Source of the DNA: an uncultured Eubacteriales bacterium | Lineage (GTDB): Bacteria; Bacillota; Clostridia; Christensenellales; Aristaeellaceae | NCBI GenBank assembly: GCA_902793325.1 | Contig: CADBCY010000008.1 | Coordinates: 1 to 64,000, forward strand | DNA length: 64,000 nt | Reading direction: 5' to 3' | In this document: piece after piece, positions 7,786 to 15,457 of the stretch | Position numbering within the stretch: position 1 is the stretch's first letter | Layout: each line of letters opens with the position of its first letter | The notes under the pieces: model-generated | Seen by the model: only the letters and a program-made list of their open reading frames with translations | Database searches by the model: none | What the model was told of the DNA's origin: nothing | Position numbers and translations under genes: made by a program

Positions 7786-10404
7786 ATGCTGCCCCTGATG
7801 GTTCCGCTGGCGCGGCGGTTCGATCCGGACGCCGTCGACAACGCGCTGTCCTGCTTCGCCGGGGTGTCCGGCTTCGTGCCGGTGGCGATGCTCGCGCCGC
7901 TGGCGGCGGACGGCATGGGCCGCGCGACGGTGGACGGCACGCCGCTGTCCGGCTGCGAGGCGGTGACGCTGTTCGGCTTCCACCTGCTGCTGGTGCCGGT
8001 GGGGGAGGTGGCCCACGGCTACGGCAGGCGCTACCGCGTGACGCTGGAGGGCTTTCGCGCCAGGAGCGGCCTGCCCTTCCCGCGCTGCCGCTTCACCGTG
8101 CGCACCGCCCGCCGCCGCGAGCCGGTGACGGAGTACCTGGTCCGGGACGAACGCGCGCTGGAGGCCGCCCGGGAGGGCATGGTGCTGCTGAAGAACGACG
8201 ACGATGCCCTGCCGCTGAAGCCGGACAGCGTATTGAACTGCTTCGGCCCGGGGCAGCACGCCTACCGCATCTCCACCACCGGGGCCTCCTGGATCAACCC
8301 CCGCTGGCGGCCCAACTTTATCCAGTCCGTGCGGGAGCACAGCCGGTTCCGCGTGAACGAGGCGCTGTCCGCGTTCTACCGCCACGGGGGCCGCGGCGCG
8401 CCCGACGCCGACCTGCTGGCCGAGGCCCGGGCGATGGGCGACACCGCGCTGGTGTTCATCACCCGACGCTCGGGGGAGATGCAGGACAACCGGCCCGTGG
8501 AGGGGCAGTACTACCTGACCCGCGCCGAGCGGGACATGCTGCGCGCCGCCACCGATACCTTCGCGCGCACCGTGGTCATCCTCAACACCGGCTATCCCAT
8601 CGCCATGGGCTGGCTGCGGGAGTACCCCGTGGACGCGGTGCTGTACACCGGGTTCGCGGGCATGCTGTCCGGCTATGCGCTGGTGGAGCTGCTGGACGGC
8701 CGGGCCAACCCCTCCGGCCACCTGCCGGATACCTGGCCCTGGGACTGGCCGGACAACCCCGTGAGCCGCAACTTCCCCGTCCAGGCCGCCGGCGACCCTC
8801 CGCTGAGCGAGGCGGCCCGGGGCGTGCGGATCTACTACGAAGAGGACATCTATCTGGGCTACCGCTACTTCGATACCTTCGGCGTGCCGGTGGCGTTCTG
8901 CTTCGGCCACGGGCTGAGCTACGCCCGCTTCCGCCTGGAGGCGTCCCCGCCGGAGCGCGCGGAGGACGGCGCGCGGGTGCGCGTGACGGTGACCAACCTG
9001 GGGCCCGTCCCCGGCAAGGCGGTGGCGCAGCTGTACGTCGCGCCGCCCACGGGCGGGCTGGAGCGCCCGCGCCGCCTGCTGGCGGATTTCGGCAAGACGC
9101 GCCTGCTGGCCCCCGGCGAATCGGAGGCGCTGACGCTGTACGCCCGGCGCGCGGACGTCGCCGCCTATGACGAGGCCCGCGCCGCCTGGGTGCTGGAGGT
9201 GGGGGAGTACGGCTTCGAGGTGGGCGAGAGCCTGGCCGAGGCCGCGCCCTGCGGGTCCCTGGCGCGCGCGCAGGAGGCGGTGCTGCGCCGCGTGCGCGCA
9301 CTCGGCGCGCCTGTGGAGGACTTCCGGCGCCTCACGCGGGCGAACCCCGAGGCGGACGGGACGAAGTCCGGCATCTTCCCCCTGAAGGAGCGCTTCGCGG
9401 CGCGCGCGCCCAGGCCGGCATACCGGCCGGAGCCGCTGCCCGCCCATCGCGGGGAGCGCGTGCTGTGGAAGGACGTGCTCGCGGATCCCGACCGGCTGGA
9501 GGCGTTCGTGGCGCAGATGAACCTGCTGGAGCTGTGCCGGCTGAACGTGTGCGGCGGGCATCGCTGGCTGCCCTGGCTGGACGGTGCGGCGGGCTTCACC
9601 CAGCCGTTGCGGCGGTACGGCCTGCCCTCCTGGACGGTGGCGGACGCCAACGCCGGGCTGAACCTGAAGTCGCCCAACATCGGCTTCCCCGCCAGCAGCG
9701 TGATCGCCGCCAGCTTCAACCGCGACGTCGCCCGCACGGTGGGGCGCACGGTGGCCGAGGAGAGCCGGGAGCGGGGCGTCGCGCTGAACCTGGGGCCGGG
9801 CATGAACCTGCACCGAAGCATCCTCTGCGGGCGGCACCCGGAGTACTTCTCCGAGGACCCGCTGCTCACCGGCGTCATGGCCGGGCAGCATGCGAAGGGC
9901 CTGGAGGACGGCGGCGTGGGCAGCTGCATGAAGCACATGTTCTGCAACAACAGCGAGCTGAGCCGCAAGGGCAGCCACAGCGTCGTCTCGGAGCGGGCGC
10001 TGCGGGAGCTGTACTTCAGGGCGTTCGAGATCGCCTTCCGCGAGCAAAAGCCCGCCTCGGTGATGACCGGCTACAACGCGCTGAACGGCCTGTACCCCGG
10101 GGAGAACGCCGATCTGCTGCAGGGCCTGCTCAGGGACGAGTGGGGCTTCGACGGCTTCGTCATGACCGACTGGCGCAGCTACGCCACCATCGACGGCGTG
10201 GAGATGACGAAGGCCGGCAACGGCTGGCTCACCCCCGGCGGCAAGCTCTGGACGGCCCGGCTGTACCTCGCCGCCCGGACGGGGCGCGTCCCCCGCGCCA
10301 CGCTGCAGCGGAACGCGCTGTGGCTGCTGGGGGCCTTTGGACGACTGCAAAGACAAAACGACGAGGAGGAAACGCAACATGCGCAATATGAAGGAACGAT
10401 TTGA
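7786..10404 (+). CDS. glycoside hydrolase family 3 protein with inverted domain order
   Basis: This 872-residue cytoplasmic-looking protein (no signal peptide) is probably a beta-glucosidase-type enzyme. Its two GH3 domains are swapped relative to most family members. The alpha/beta sandwich (GH3_C) comes first (about residues 120-380, AAREGMVLLKNDDDALPLK and SGHLPDTWPWDW). A fibronectin-III-like domain follows (about 385-470, VRVTVTNLGPVPGKAVAQLYV). The TIM-barrel-like GH3_N comes last (about 560-830). The nucleophile is Asp795 in GFVMTDW, with CMKHMFCNN and SVMTGYNALNG as sugar-binding blocks. This order is known in some rumen Clostridia. The start has GGGAGG 6 nt upstream. The 3' end overlaps the next gene by 26 nt. 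It follows the acyltransferase pair by 67 bp and precedes a GH13 enzyme, suggesting glycan use. Confidence 0.9.
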   Translation: MLPLMVPLARRFDPDAVDNALSCFAGVSGFVPVAMLAPLAADGMGRATVDGTPLSGCEAVTLFGFHLLLVPVGEVAHGYGRRYRVTLEGFRARSGLPFPRCRFTVRTARRREPVTEYLVRDERALEAAREGMVLLKNDDDALPLKPDSVLNCFGPGQHAYRISTTGASWINPRWRPNFIQSVREHSRFRVNEALSAFYRHGGRGAPDADLLAEARAMGDTALVFITRRSGEMQDNRPVEGQYYLTRAERDMLRAATDTFARTVVILNTGYPIAMGWLREYPVDAVLYTGFAGMLSGYALVELLDGRANPSGHLPDTWPWDWPDNPVSRNFPVQAAGDPPLSEAARGVRIYYEEDIYLGYRYFDTFGVPVAFCFGHGLSYARFRLEASPPERAEDGARVRVTVTNLGPVPGKAVAQLYVAPPTGGLERPRRLLADFGKTRLLAPGESEALTLYARRADVAAYDEARAAWVLEVGEYGFEVGESLAEAAPCGSLARAQEAVLRRVRALGAPVEDFRRLTRANPEADGTKSGIFPLKERFAARAPRPAYRPEPLPAHRGERVLWKDVLADPDRLEAFVAQMNLLELCRLNVCGGHRWLPWLDGAAGFTQPLRRYGLPSWTVADANAGLNLKSPNIGFPASSVIAASFNRDVARTVGRTVAEESRERGVALNLGPGMNLHRSILCGRHPEYFSEDPLLTGVMAGQHAKGLEDGGVGSCMKHMFCNNSELSRKGSHSVVSERALRELYFRAFEIAFREQKPASVMTGYNALNGLYPGENADLLQGLLRDEWGFDGFVMTDWRSYATIDGVEMTKAGNGWLTPGGKLWTARLYLAARTGRVPRATLQRNALWLLGAFGRLQRQNDEEETQHAQYEGTI

Positions 10405-10924
10405 GAAGCTCACCGGCGGCGGCGCGGCGGTGTCCGTCGTGATGATCGTGTTCGGGCTGGTGCTGCTGCTCTGGCCGGGGCACACGCTGGAGCTGGCGGC
10501 GCGCATCGTGGGCGTCGGCCTGCTGGTGGGCGGCGCGGTGCTGGGCGTGACCTGGTACCGCGACCGGCGCGCGGGCCGCATCAGCGGCACCACGCTGGCG
10601 GAGGCCATCGTGGCCCTGGTGGGCGGCGTGCTGCTGCTGGCCGCGCCGAAGACCGTGGTGAGCATCGTGCCCGTGGCCGTGGGCATCGTCATCGCCGTGA
10701 ACGGCCTGGTAAACCTGACCCAGGCGCTGGAGCTGAGGCGCATCAGCGTCACCCGCTGGCAGGGGCCGCTGGTGCTGGCGATCCTGACGATCCTGGCGGG
10801 CGCGCTGCTGATCTTCAACCCCCTCAAGCCCATCGAATGGGCGGTGATGGCCATTGGCGCCGTGCTGATCTTCAACGGCGCCTCCAACCTGTTCATCTCC
10901 CACCGCTACAAGAAGTACCACTGA
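10379..10924 (+). CDS. DUF308/HdeD-like membrane protein
   Basis: This 181-residue, very hydrophobic protein has about six predicted membrane segments arranged as repeated pairs, each followed by a short basic loop (WYRDRRAG, ELRRISVTRWQ, HRYKKYH). That is the layout of the DUF308/HdeD family. HdeD has been linked to acid resistance in Escherichia coli, but the molecular function of the family is not known. The ATG at 10379 has a GAGGAGG site 10 nt upstream, inside the end of the GH3 gene, so translation is probably coupled to it. It lies between two glycosidase genes in one apparent operon. Confidence 0.75.
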   Translation: MRNMKERFEKLTGGGAAVSVVMIVFGLVLLLWPGHTLELAARIVGVGLLVGGAVLGVTWYRDRRAGRISGTTLAEAIVALVGGVLLLAAPKTVVSIVPVAVGIVIAVNGLVNLTQALELRRISVTRWQGPLVLAILTILAGALLIFNPLKPIEWAVMAIGAVLIFNGASNLFISHRYKKYH

Positions 10925-10949
10925 CACAGGACCGCAAAGGAGGGCTCCC

Positions 10950-12485
10950 ATGCGCGCAAAATGGCTGAACGACGCGGTGTTCTACGAGATCTATCCGCAG
11001 TCCTTCAGGGACACCAACGCCGACGGCATCGGCGACATCAACGGCATCGTCGAGAAGCTGGACTACATCCGCTCCCTGGGCTGCAACGCCCTGTGGATCA
11101 ACCCCTGCTTCGATTCCCCCTTCAAGGACGCGGGCTACGACGTGCGGGATTACAAGAAGGTCGCGCCGCGCTACGGCTGCAACAACGACCTGTACCGCCT
11201 GTTCGGCGAGGCCCATAAGCGCGGCATGCGGGTGCTGCTGGACCTGGTGCCCGGCCACACCAGCGAGGAGCACCCCTGGTTCCGCCAGAGCCAGACGGAC
11301 GCGGAGAACCCCTTCGCGGACCGCTACGTCTGGACCGACCACTGGTTCCGCGGCTTCCCGGGGCTGCCCTACATCGGCGGCGAGAGCCAGCGCAGCGGCT
11401 GCTACATCCTGAACTTCTTCAAGTGCCAGCCCGCGTTGAACTACGGCTTTCTGAACCCCACGCTGCCCTGGCAGCAGGGGATCGACGATCCCGGCCCCCT
11501 GGCGACCCGGGCGGCGATCAAGGACGTGATGCGCTTCTGGCTGGACCACGGCTGCGACGGCTTCCGCGTGGACATGGCCGGCTCGCTGGTGAAGCTGGAC
11601 GACGCGGACAAGACCGGCACCTGCGCCGTGTGGCGCGACATCACCGCCATGCTGGACGCCGAGTACCCCGAGGCCGCTATGGTGGCGGAGTGGAGCGACC
11701 CGCGCCTGAGCCTGCGCTGCGGCTACGACGCCGACTTCGTGCTGAACCACGTCGGAAACGGCTATTCCACGCTGCTGCGCGACTACGAGAGCGGCGCGGA
11801 CAACAGCTACTTCCGCCGGGACGGCGACGGGGACATCAACCGCTTCCTCAGCGACTACCTGCCCCAGTACGAGGACGCGAAGGGCAGGGGCTACATGTCG
11901 CTCATCACCTGCAACCACGACACCGTCCGCCCCCGCTACAACCTCGGGCCCGAGGAGCTGAAGCTGGCCTACGCCTTCCTGTTCACCATGCCCGGCGCGC
12001 CGTTTCTGTACTACGGCGACGAGATCGGCATGCGCTACCTGCCGCTGCCCACGAAGGAGGGCGGCTACTTCCGCACCGGCAGCCGCACGCCCATGCAGTG
12101 GGACGGTACGGCGAACCTGGGCTTCTCCGAGGGCCGCGCGGACAGCCTGTACCTGCCCGTGGACCCCGCGCCGGACGCGCCCACCGTGGCGGCGCAGGAA
12201 GCGGACCCCGATTCGCTGCTGAACACCGTGCGCGCCGTGCTGGCGCTGCGCCACCGCGAGGCGGACCTGCAGGCGGACGGCGCGTTCGAGCCGGTCTGCA
12301 CCCGGAAGGGCGAGCCCTTCGTGTACCGCCGCGGCGCGCTGCTGCTGGCCGTGAATCCCGCCGGAGAGACGCGCTACGCGGACGTGGACATCGGCGATCG
12401 CGAGCCCATCTTTACCCTGGGCCGCATGGACGCCGCCAACGGCCGCCTCGCCATGGGCGCGCAGAGCTTTGCGGTGCTGAAGTGA
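10950..12485 (+). CDS. GH13 alpha-glucosidase / oligo-1,6-glucosidase-like enzyme
   Basis: This 511-residue cytoplasmic alpha-amylase-family enzyme begins with the classic WLNDAVFYEIYPQSFRDTN. The four GH13 regions are visible: DLVPGHTS (region I), GFRVDMAG with nucleophile Asp208 (II), VAEWSD with acid/base Glu247 (III) and TCNHDTVRP with Asp324 (IV). RTPMQWDG near residue 380 is typical of the oligo-1,6-glucosidase, sucrose hydrolase and trehalose synthase-like subfamilies, which act on short alpha-glucosides. Exact specificity cannot be told from sequence alone. An AAGGAGGG site precedes the ATG, 25 bp after the DUF308 gene. A long bidirectional terminator follows. Confidence 0.9.
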   Translation: MRAKWLNDAVFYEIYPQSFRDTNADGIGDINGIVEKLDYIRSLGCNALWINPCFDSPFKDAGYDVRDYKKVAPRYGCNNDLYRLFGEAHKRGMRVLLDLVPGHTSEEHPWFRQSQTDAENPFADRYVWTDHWFRGFPGLPYIGGESQRSGCYILNFFKCQPALNYGFLNPTLPWQQGIDDPGPLATRAAIKDVMRFWLDHGCDGFRVDMAGSLVKLDDADKTGTCAVWRDITAMLDAEYPEAAMVAEWSDPRLSLRCGYDADFVLNHVGNGYSTLLRDYESGADNSYFRRDGDGDINRFLSDYLPQYEDAKGRGYMSLITCNHDTVRPRYNLGPEELKLAYAFLFTMPGAPFLYYGDEIGMRYLPLPTKEGGYFRTGSRTPMQWDGTANLGFSEGRADSLYLPVDPAPDAPTVAAQEADPDSLLNTVRAVLALRHREADLQADGAFEPVCTRKGEPFVYRRGALLLAVNPAGETRYADVDIGDREPIFTLGRMDAANGRLAMGAQSFAVLK

Positions 12486-12522
12486 TCTCCGGTCCGCCGC
12501 GGGCCTTGTCCGGGGCGACAGA

Positions 12523-12573
12523 AAAACGGGGAGCAGGAGGATACCGTGAGGTATTGCTCCTGCTCCCCGTTTT
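12523..12573. terminator. bidirectional terminator between GH13 and recR genes
   Basis: A 17-bp perfect stem (12523-12539 with 12557-12573) starts with AAAA and ends with TTTT, so it works as an A/U-flanked intrinsic terminator in both directions. The loop contains a second small stem (ATACC/GGTAT at 12541-12545 and 12550-12554). The flanking genes converge here. Confidence 0.9.
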
Positions 12574-12580
12574 CAGCTTT

Positions 12581-13177
12581 CTAAATCTCCGTCCTGCCCT
12601 GGAAGGCGCGGAGGAGGGTGACCTCGTCGGTGTACTCCAGCTCGCCGCCCACGGGGACGCCGTGCGCGATGCGCGTCACGCGGATGCCCATGGGCTTGAT
12701 CAGCCGGGAGATGTAGGCCGCGGTGGCCTCGCCCTCCACGTCGGGGTTGGTGGCCAGCACCACCTCCTCGATCTCGCCCGACGCCAGCCGCGACATCAGC
12801 TCGCGGATGCGGATGTCGTCCGGCCCCACGCCGTCCATCGGGGAGATGACCCCGTGCAGCACGTGGTACAGCCCGTTGTAGTCCCGCATGCGCTCCATGG
12901 CGTTGACGTCGCGAGGGTCCTTCACCACGCACACGATGTCCCGCCGCCGGTTGGAATCGGCGCAGATGGCGCAGGGGTCGGTGTCGGTGAAGTTGCCGCA
13001 CACCGGGCAGAAGTGGATCTGCTTCTTGCCCTCGTAGATGGCCACCGCCAGCTCCCGCACCTGCGCCTCCGGCAGGCCGATGATGTGGTAGGCCAGCCGC
13101 TGGGCGGTCTTCCTGCCCACGCCCGGCAGCTTGGAAAGCTGGTTCACCAGCCTGGCGATCGCCTCGATTTCCGCCAT
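12581..13177 (-). CDS. recR: recombination protein RecR
   Basis: RecR is part of the RecFOR pathway that loads RecA at single-strand gaps. This 198-residue protein has all expected parts: the N-terminal HhH region (LSKLPGVGRKTAQRLAYHI), a four-cysteine zinc finger (CPVCGNFTDTDPCAIC) and a Toprim domain (CVVKDPRDVNAMER, then ATNPDVEGEATAAYISRL). The ATG at 13177 was preferred to a codon 18 nt upstream because GGAGGTG lies between them at normal spacing. It follows ybaB by 82 bp on the same strand, the usual bacterial ybaB-recR pair. dnaX, which often heads that cluster, is absent here. Confidence 0.97.
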   Translation of the reverse strand: MAEIEAIARLVNQLSKLPGVGRKTAQRLAYHIIGLPEAQVRELAVAIYEGKKQIHFCPVCGNFTDTDPCAICADSNRRRDIVCVVKDPRDVNAMERMRDYNGLYHVLHGVISPMDGVGPDDIRIRELMSRLASGEIEEVVLATNPDVEGEATAAYISRLIKPMGIRVTRIAHGVPVGGELEYTDEVTLLRAFQGRTEI

Positions 13178-13259
13178 GGGGACGCGCACCTCCAAACGAC
13201 AACCCGCCGGCGTCAGAGCACCGGCGGGGAAAAGTCAGCCGTGATTCCTTCCCGGCAAA

Positions 13260-13604
13260 TCAGAACAGACCCGGCATGTTCAGCCCGCCGGTGACCTTGC
13301 CCATCTCGCGCTCGGTGGTGTCGGTGGCCTGGCGCATCGCCTCGTTCACGGCGGCCAGCACCAGATCCTGCAGCATCTCCACGTCGTCGGGGTCCACGGC
13401 CTCGGGCTTGATCTCGATGCCCAGCACCTCGTGCTTGCCGTTGACCTTCACGGTCACCATGCCGCCGCCCGCGCTGGCCTCGTATTCGCGCGTCTCCAGC
13501 TCCTCCTGGAGCTTCGCCATCTGCTGCTGCAGCTTCTGTGCCTGGCGCGCCAGCTGCTGCATGTTGCCGCCGCCCATCATGCCAGGGAATCCGCCTCTTG
13601 CCAT
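13260..13604 (-). CDS. ybaB: YbaB/EbfC family nucleoid-associated protein
   Basis: This 114-residue small DNA-binding protein has a Gly/Met-rich N-terminus ([18 protein letters not shown]), a long Gln-rich coiled coil and the [20 protein letters not shown] core. The C-terminus is [10 protein letters not shown]-like, as is typical. EbfC/YbaB dimers bind DNA as tweezer-like nucleoid proteins and are almost always next to recR, as here. The ATG at 13604 has an AAGGAAGG site 8 nt upstream. It is transcribed from the promoter at 13661-13689. Confidence 0.95.
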   Translation of the reverse strand: MARGGFPGMMGGGNMQQLARQAQKLQQQMAKLQEELETREYEASAGGGMVTVKVNGKHEVLGIEIKPEAVDPDDVEMLQDLVLAAVNEAMRQATDTTEREMGKVTGGLNMPGLF

Positions 13605-13660
13605 GTCGGTACCTTCCTTTCTGCGGCGCGTCGCGCCGGAACACATTTGTCGATAGGGTG

Positions 13661-13689
13661 ATTATAGCACAACCCGCGCCGCTTGGCAA
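13661..13689 (-). promoter_or_regulatory. ybaB-recR promoter
   Basis: On the minus strand TTGCCA (13684-13689) is 17 bp from TATAAT (13661-13666). It sits between the PAP2 phosphatase stop and ybaB, so ybaB-recR has its own transcription start. Confidence 0.8.
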
Positions 13690-13704
13690 CCGGCGGCGGG
13701 GGTT

Positions 13705-14259
13705 TTAACGCATGAGCCGGATGTACCGCCGCCCGTACCGCTTCTCGAGGATGCGCGCCACGAGCAGCGCCAGCTCCGCGCACAGTATGCCGATGACCGC
13801 GCCGGCCAGCACGTCGGAGGGGTAGTGGACGCCCACGTAGAGCCGGGACAGGCTTATCAGCACGGCCACGATCAGCGCGGGCACGCCGTACTTCTTCGGC
13901 GCGCGGCGCAGCAGCACCCACGAGAAGGCGAAGGCGGCGGTGGCGTGGCCGGAGGGGAAGGACAGGTCCTTCTCGGGGCCGACGAGGTTGCGCAGCGACC
14001 CGATGGTTTCATAGGGCCGTACCCGCGCCACCCAGTTCTTCAGCACCCCGTTGGTCACCGCCAGGCCCAGCAGCAGCGCGAGGGCGCAGGTCAGGCCGAG
14101 CTTGCGCGTCCTGCGGAAGCAGATCAGCGCGAGGGTCAGCACGATCCACAGCACGCCCTTGTTCCCCAGGCGGGTGAAGGCGGCGACGGCGGGGTTCAGC
14201 CAGGACACGCGCACGCTGTTCTGGATCCACAGCAGCAGCGCGCCCTCCGCGGCGGTCAC
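13705..14259 (-). CDS. PAP2 family membrane phosphatase
   Basis: This 184-residue polytopic membrane protein has the three phosphatidic acid phosphatase motifs: KNWVARVRP, SFPSGHATAAF and SRLYVGVHYPSDVLAG. Members dephosphorylate lipid phosphates at the outer membrane face, for example undecaprenyl pyrophosphate (BacA-independent recycling) or phosphatidylglycerol phosphate. The substrate here is not evident. It starts with a GTG that overlaps the stop of the PfkB kinase gene by 4 nt, so the two are translationally coupled. Confidence 0.93.
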   Translation of the reverse strand: MTAAEGALLLWIQNSVRVSWLNPAVAAFTRLGNKGVLWIVLTLALICFRRTRKLGLTCALALLLGLAVTNGVLKNWVARVRPYETIGSLRNLVGPEKDLSFPSGHATAAFAFSWVLLRRAPKKYGVPALIVAVLISLSRLYVGVHYPSDVLAGAVIGILCAELALLVARILEKRYGRRYIRLMR

Positions 14260-15269
14260 GGCTGCCTCCGGTCAAACCGCTTCAGCAGCACCTCCACCTC
14301 GGCGCGGCTGCGCATGCCCTCGGTGGCGCCGTTTTTGCTCAGCGACGCCGCGGCGCTGCCGATGCCCAGGTCGATGGCCTCCGCCAGCGAAAGCCCGACC
14401 TCCGCGCCGTACAGCACGCCCGCGCAGAAGGCGTCGCCCGCGCCGGTGGAGCCCTGGATGTAGCCCTCCGGCAGTTGCAGGCTGGCCCGCTCCACGTACC
14501 GGCCGGCCTCGTCCAGGCCCCAGCCGCCCTCCGGGCAGTGGATGACCGCCCAGGTGGACACGCCCATCTCCTTCATCTTCGCCAGCGCCGCGGGCAGGTG
14601 ATCGCGGATCAGCCCGCCCCGGTCGTCGCGCAGCTTCACGCCGGTGGTCATCTCGGCCTCGTATTCGTTGATGACGCAGTAATCGGTGTACCGCATGGCC
14701 GGGGGAACCAGCCGCGTGAAGCGGTCGCCGGCCTCGCTCACCACGTCGATCGAGGTCTTGAGCCCGTGCGCCTGGGCGTTGTGGAGCAGCCGCGCCATCT
14801 TCGAGCCGTACTCCGCGTCCGGCTGGTCCAGGTCGTTCAGCAGCAGCAGGTAGCCGATGTGGAAGATGTCGGCGCTCACCCGGCTCCAGTCGATGTCGTC
14901 CTCGCTGAACTTGCCGTTCGCGCCGAGGTAGGTGAAAAAGGTGCGCTGGTGGGTGCTCTCGTCGTTCATGACGATGGTGAAGGCGCTGACGCCCTCGCGC
15001 AGCACGTTGCCCGTGTCGATGTTCGGGTATTCGCCCAGCACCTTCATCACCAGGTCGCCCTCGGCGTCGGTGCCGATCTTGCCCATGGCCTGGAGCGGCA
15101 GGTCGGGGTCCAGCTTCGCCAGGTCCACGATCACGTTGCACACCGCGCCGCCGGTGGCGCGGTCGATGCCGTCCCGGATGTGGGTCAGCGTGCCCTCGCT
15201 GGGATAGTGGTTGATGCGGTACAGGATGTCCACGATCATATTGCCCGCCACGCAAATGCCCTTGCGCAT
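14256..15269 (-). CDS. PfkB family carbohydrate kinase
   Basis: This 337-residue cytosolic ribokinase-type kinase starts with GICVAGNMIVDILYRI. It has the GGAVCNVIVDLAKL glycine-rich substrate region near residue 40 and the C-terminal PfkB signature GSTGAGDAFCAGVLYG (near 265-280), with the catalytic Asp in GAGD. The phosphorylated sugar or nucleoside cannot be assigned. The ATG at 15269 has GGAGAGGTG upstream and a promoter at 15309-15337; longer in-frame extensions would start before the promoter. It is coupled to a PAP2 phosphatase and divergent from a degenerate sugar-acid-reductase-like gene. Confidence 0.9.
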   Translation of the reverse strand: MRKGICVAGNMIVDILYRINHYPSEGTLTHIRDGIDRATGGAVCNVIVDLAKLDPDLPLQAMGKIGTDAEGDLVMKVLGEYPNIDTGNVLREGVSAFTIVMNDESTHQRTFFTYLGANGKFSEDDIDWSRVSADIFHIGYLLLLNDLDQPDAEYGSKMARLLHNAQAHGLKTSIDVVSEAGDRFTRLVPPAMRYTDYCVINEYEAEMTTGVKLRDDRGGLIRDHLPAALAKMKEMGVSTWAVIHCPEGGWGLDEAGRYVERASLQLPEGYIQGSTGAGDAFCAGVLYGAEVGLSLAEAIDLGIGSAAASLSKNGATEGMRSRAEVEVLLKRFDRRQP

Positions 15270-15308
15270 AGTTGTCACCTCTCCGTTCAGTCTGGATTCG
15301 CTGGGTTT

Positions 15309-15337
15309 ATTGTAACACAAATGCGGGGAAATGACAA
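15309..15337 (-). promoter_or_regulatory. promoter for the PfkB kinase/PAP2 operon
   Basis: On the minus strand TTGTCA (15332-15337) is 17 bp from TACAAT (15309-15314). Confidence 0.75.
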
Positions 15338-15378
15338 CGTGTGATTGCCGAATCGCCGGCGTCCCGCGCGCCTCCCTC

Positions 15379-15407
15379 TGGCGCTCGCGGCGCATTTGTG
15401 CTATACT
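15379..15407 (+). promoter_or_regulatory. probable promoter for the tagaturonate-reductase-like gene
   Basis: A TATACT -10 box (15402-15407) is preceded by TGTGC (extended -10 character), with a poor -35 (TGGCGC, 15379-15384) at 17 bp. The same TGTGC-TATA arrangement recurs at several promoters in the window. Confidence 0.5.
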
Positions 15408-15457
15408 GGCAGCATAGTATGGAGGGCCGTCGGGACGGCCCGTGGGGAGGGGATCGC

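Noticed and set aside
7699-10896. Minus-strand open frame of 1065 codons opposite the GH3 gene
   Set aside because: No recognisable protein, His/Arg/Gln-rich shadow translation; the plus-strand GH3 has clear motifs and a ribosome binding site.
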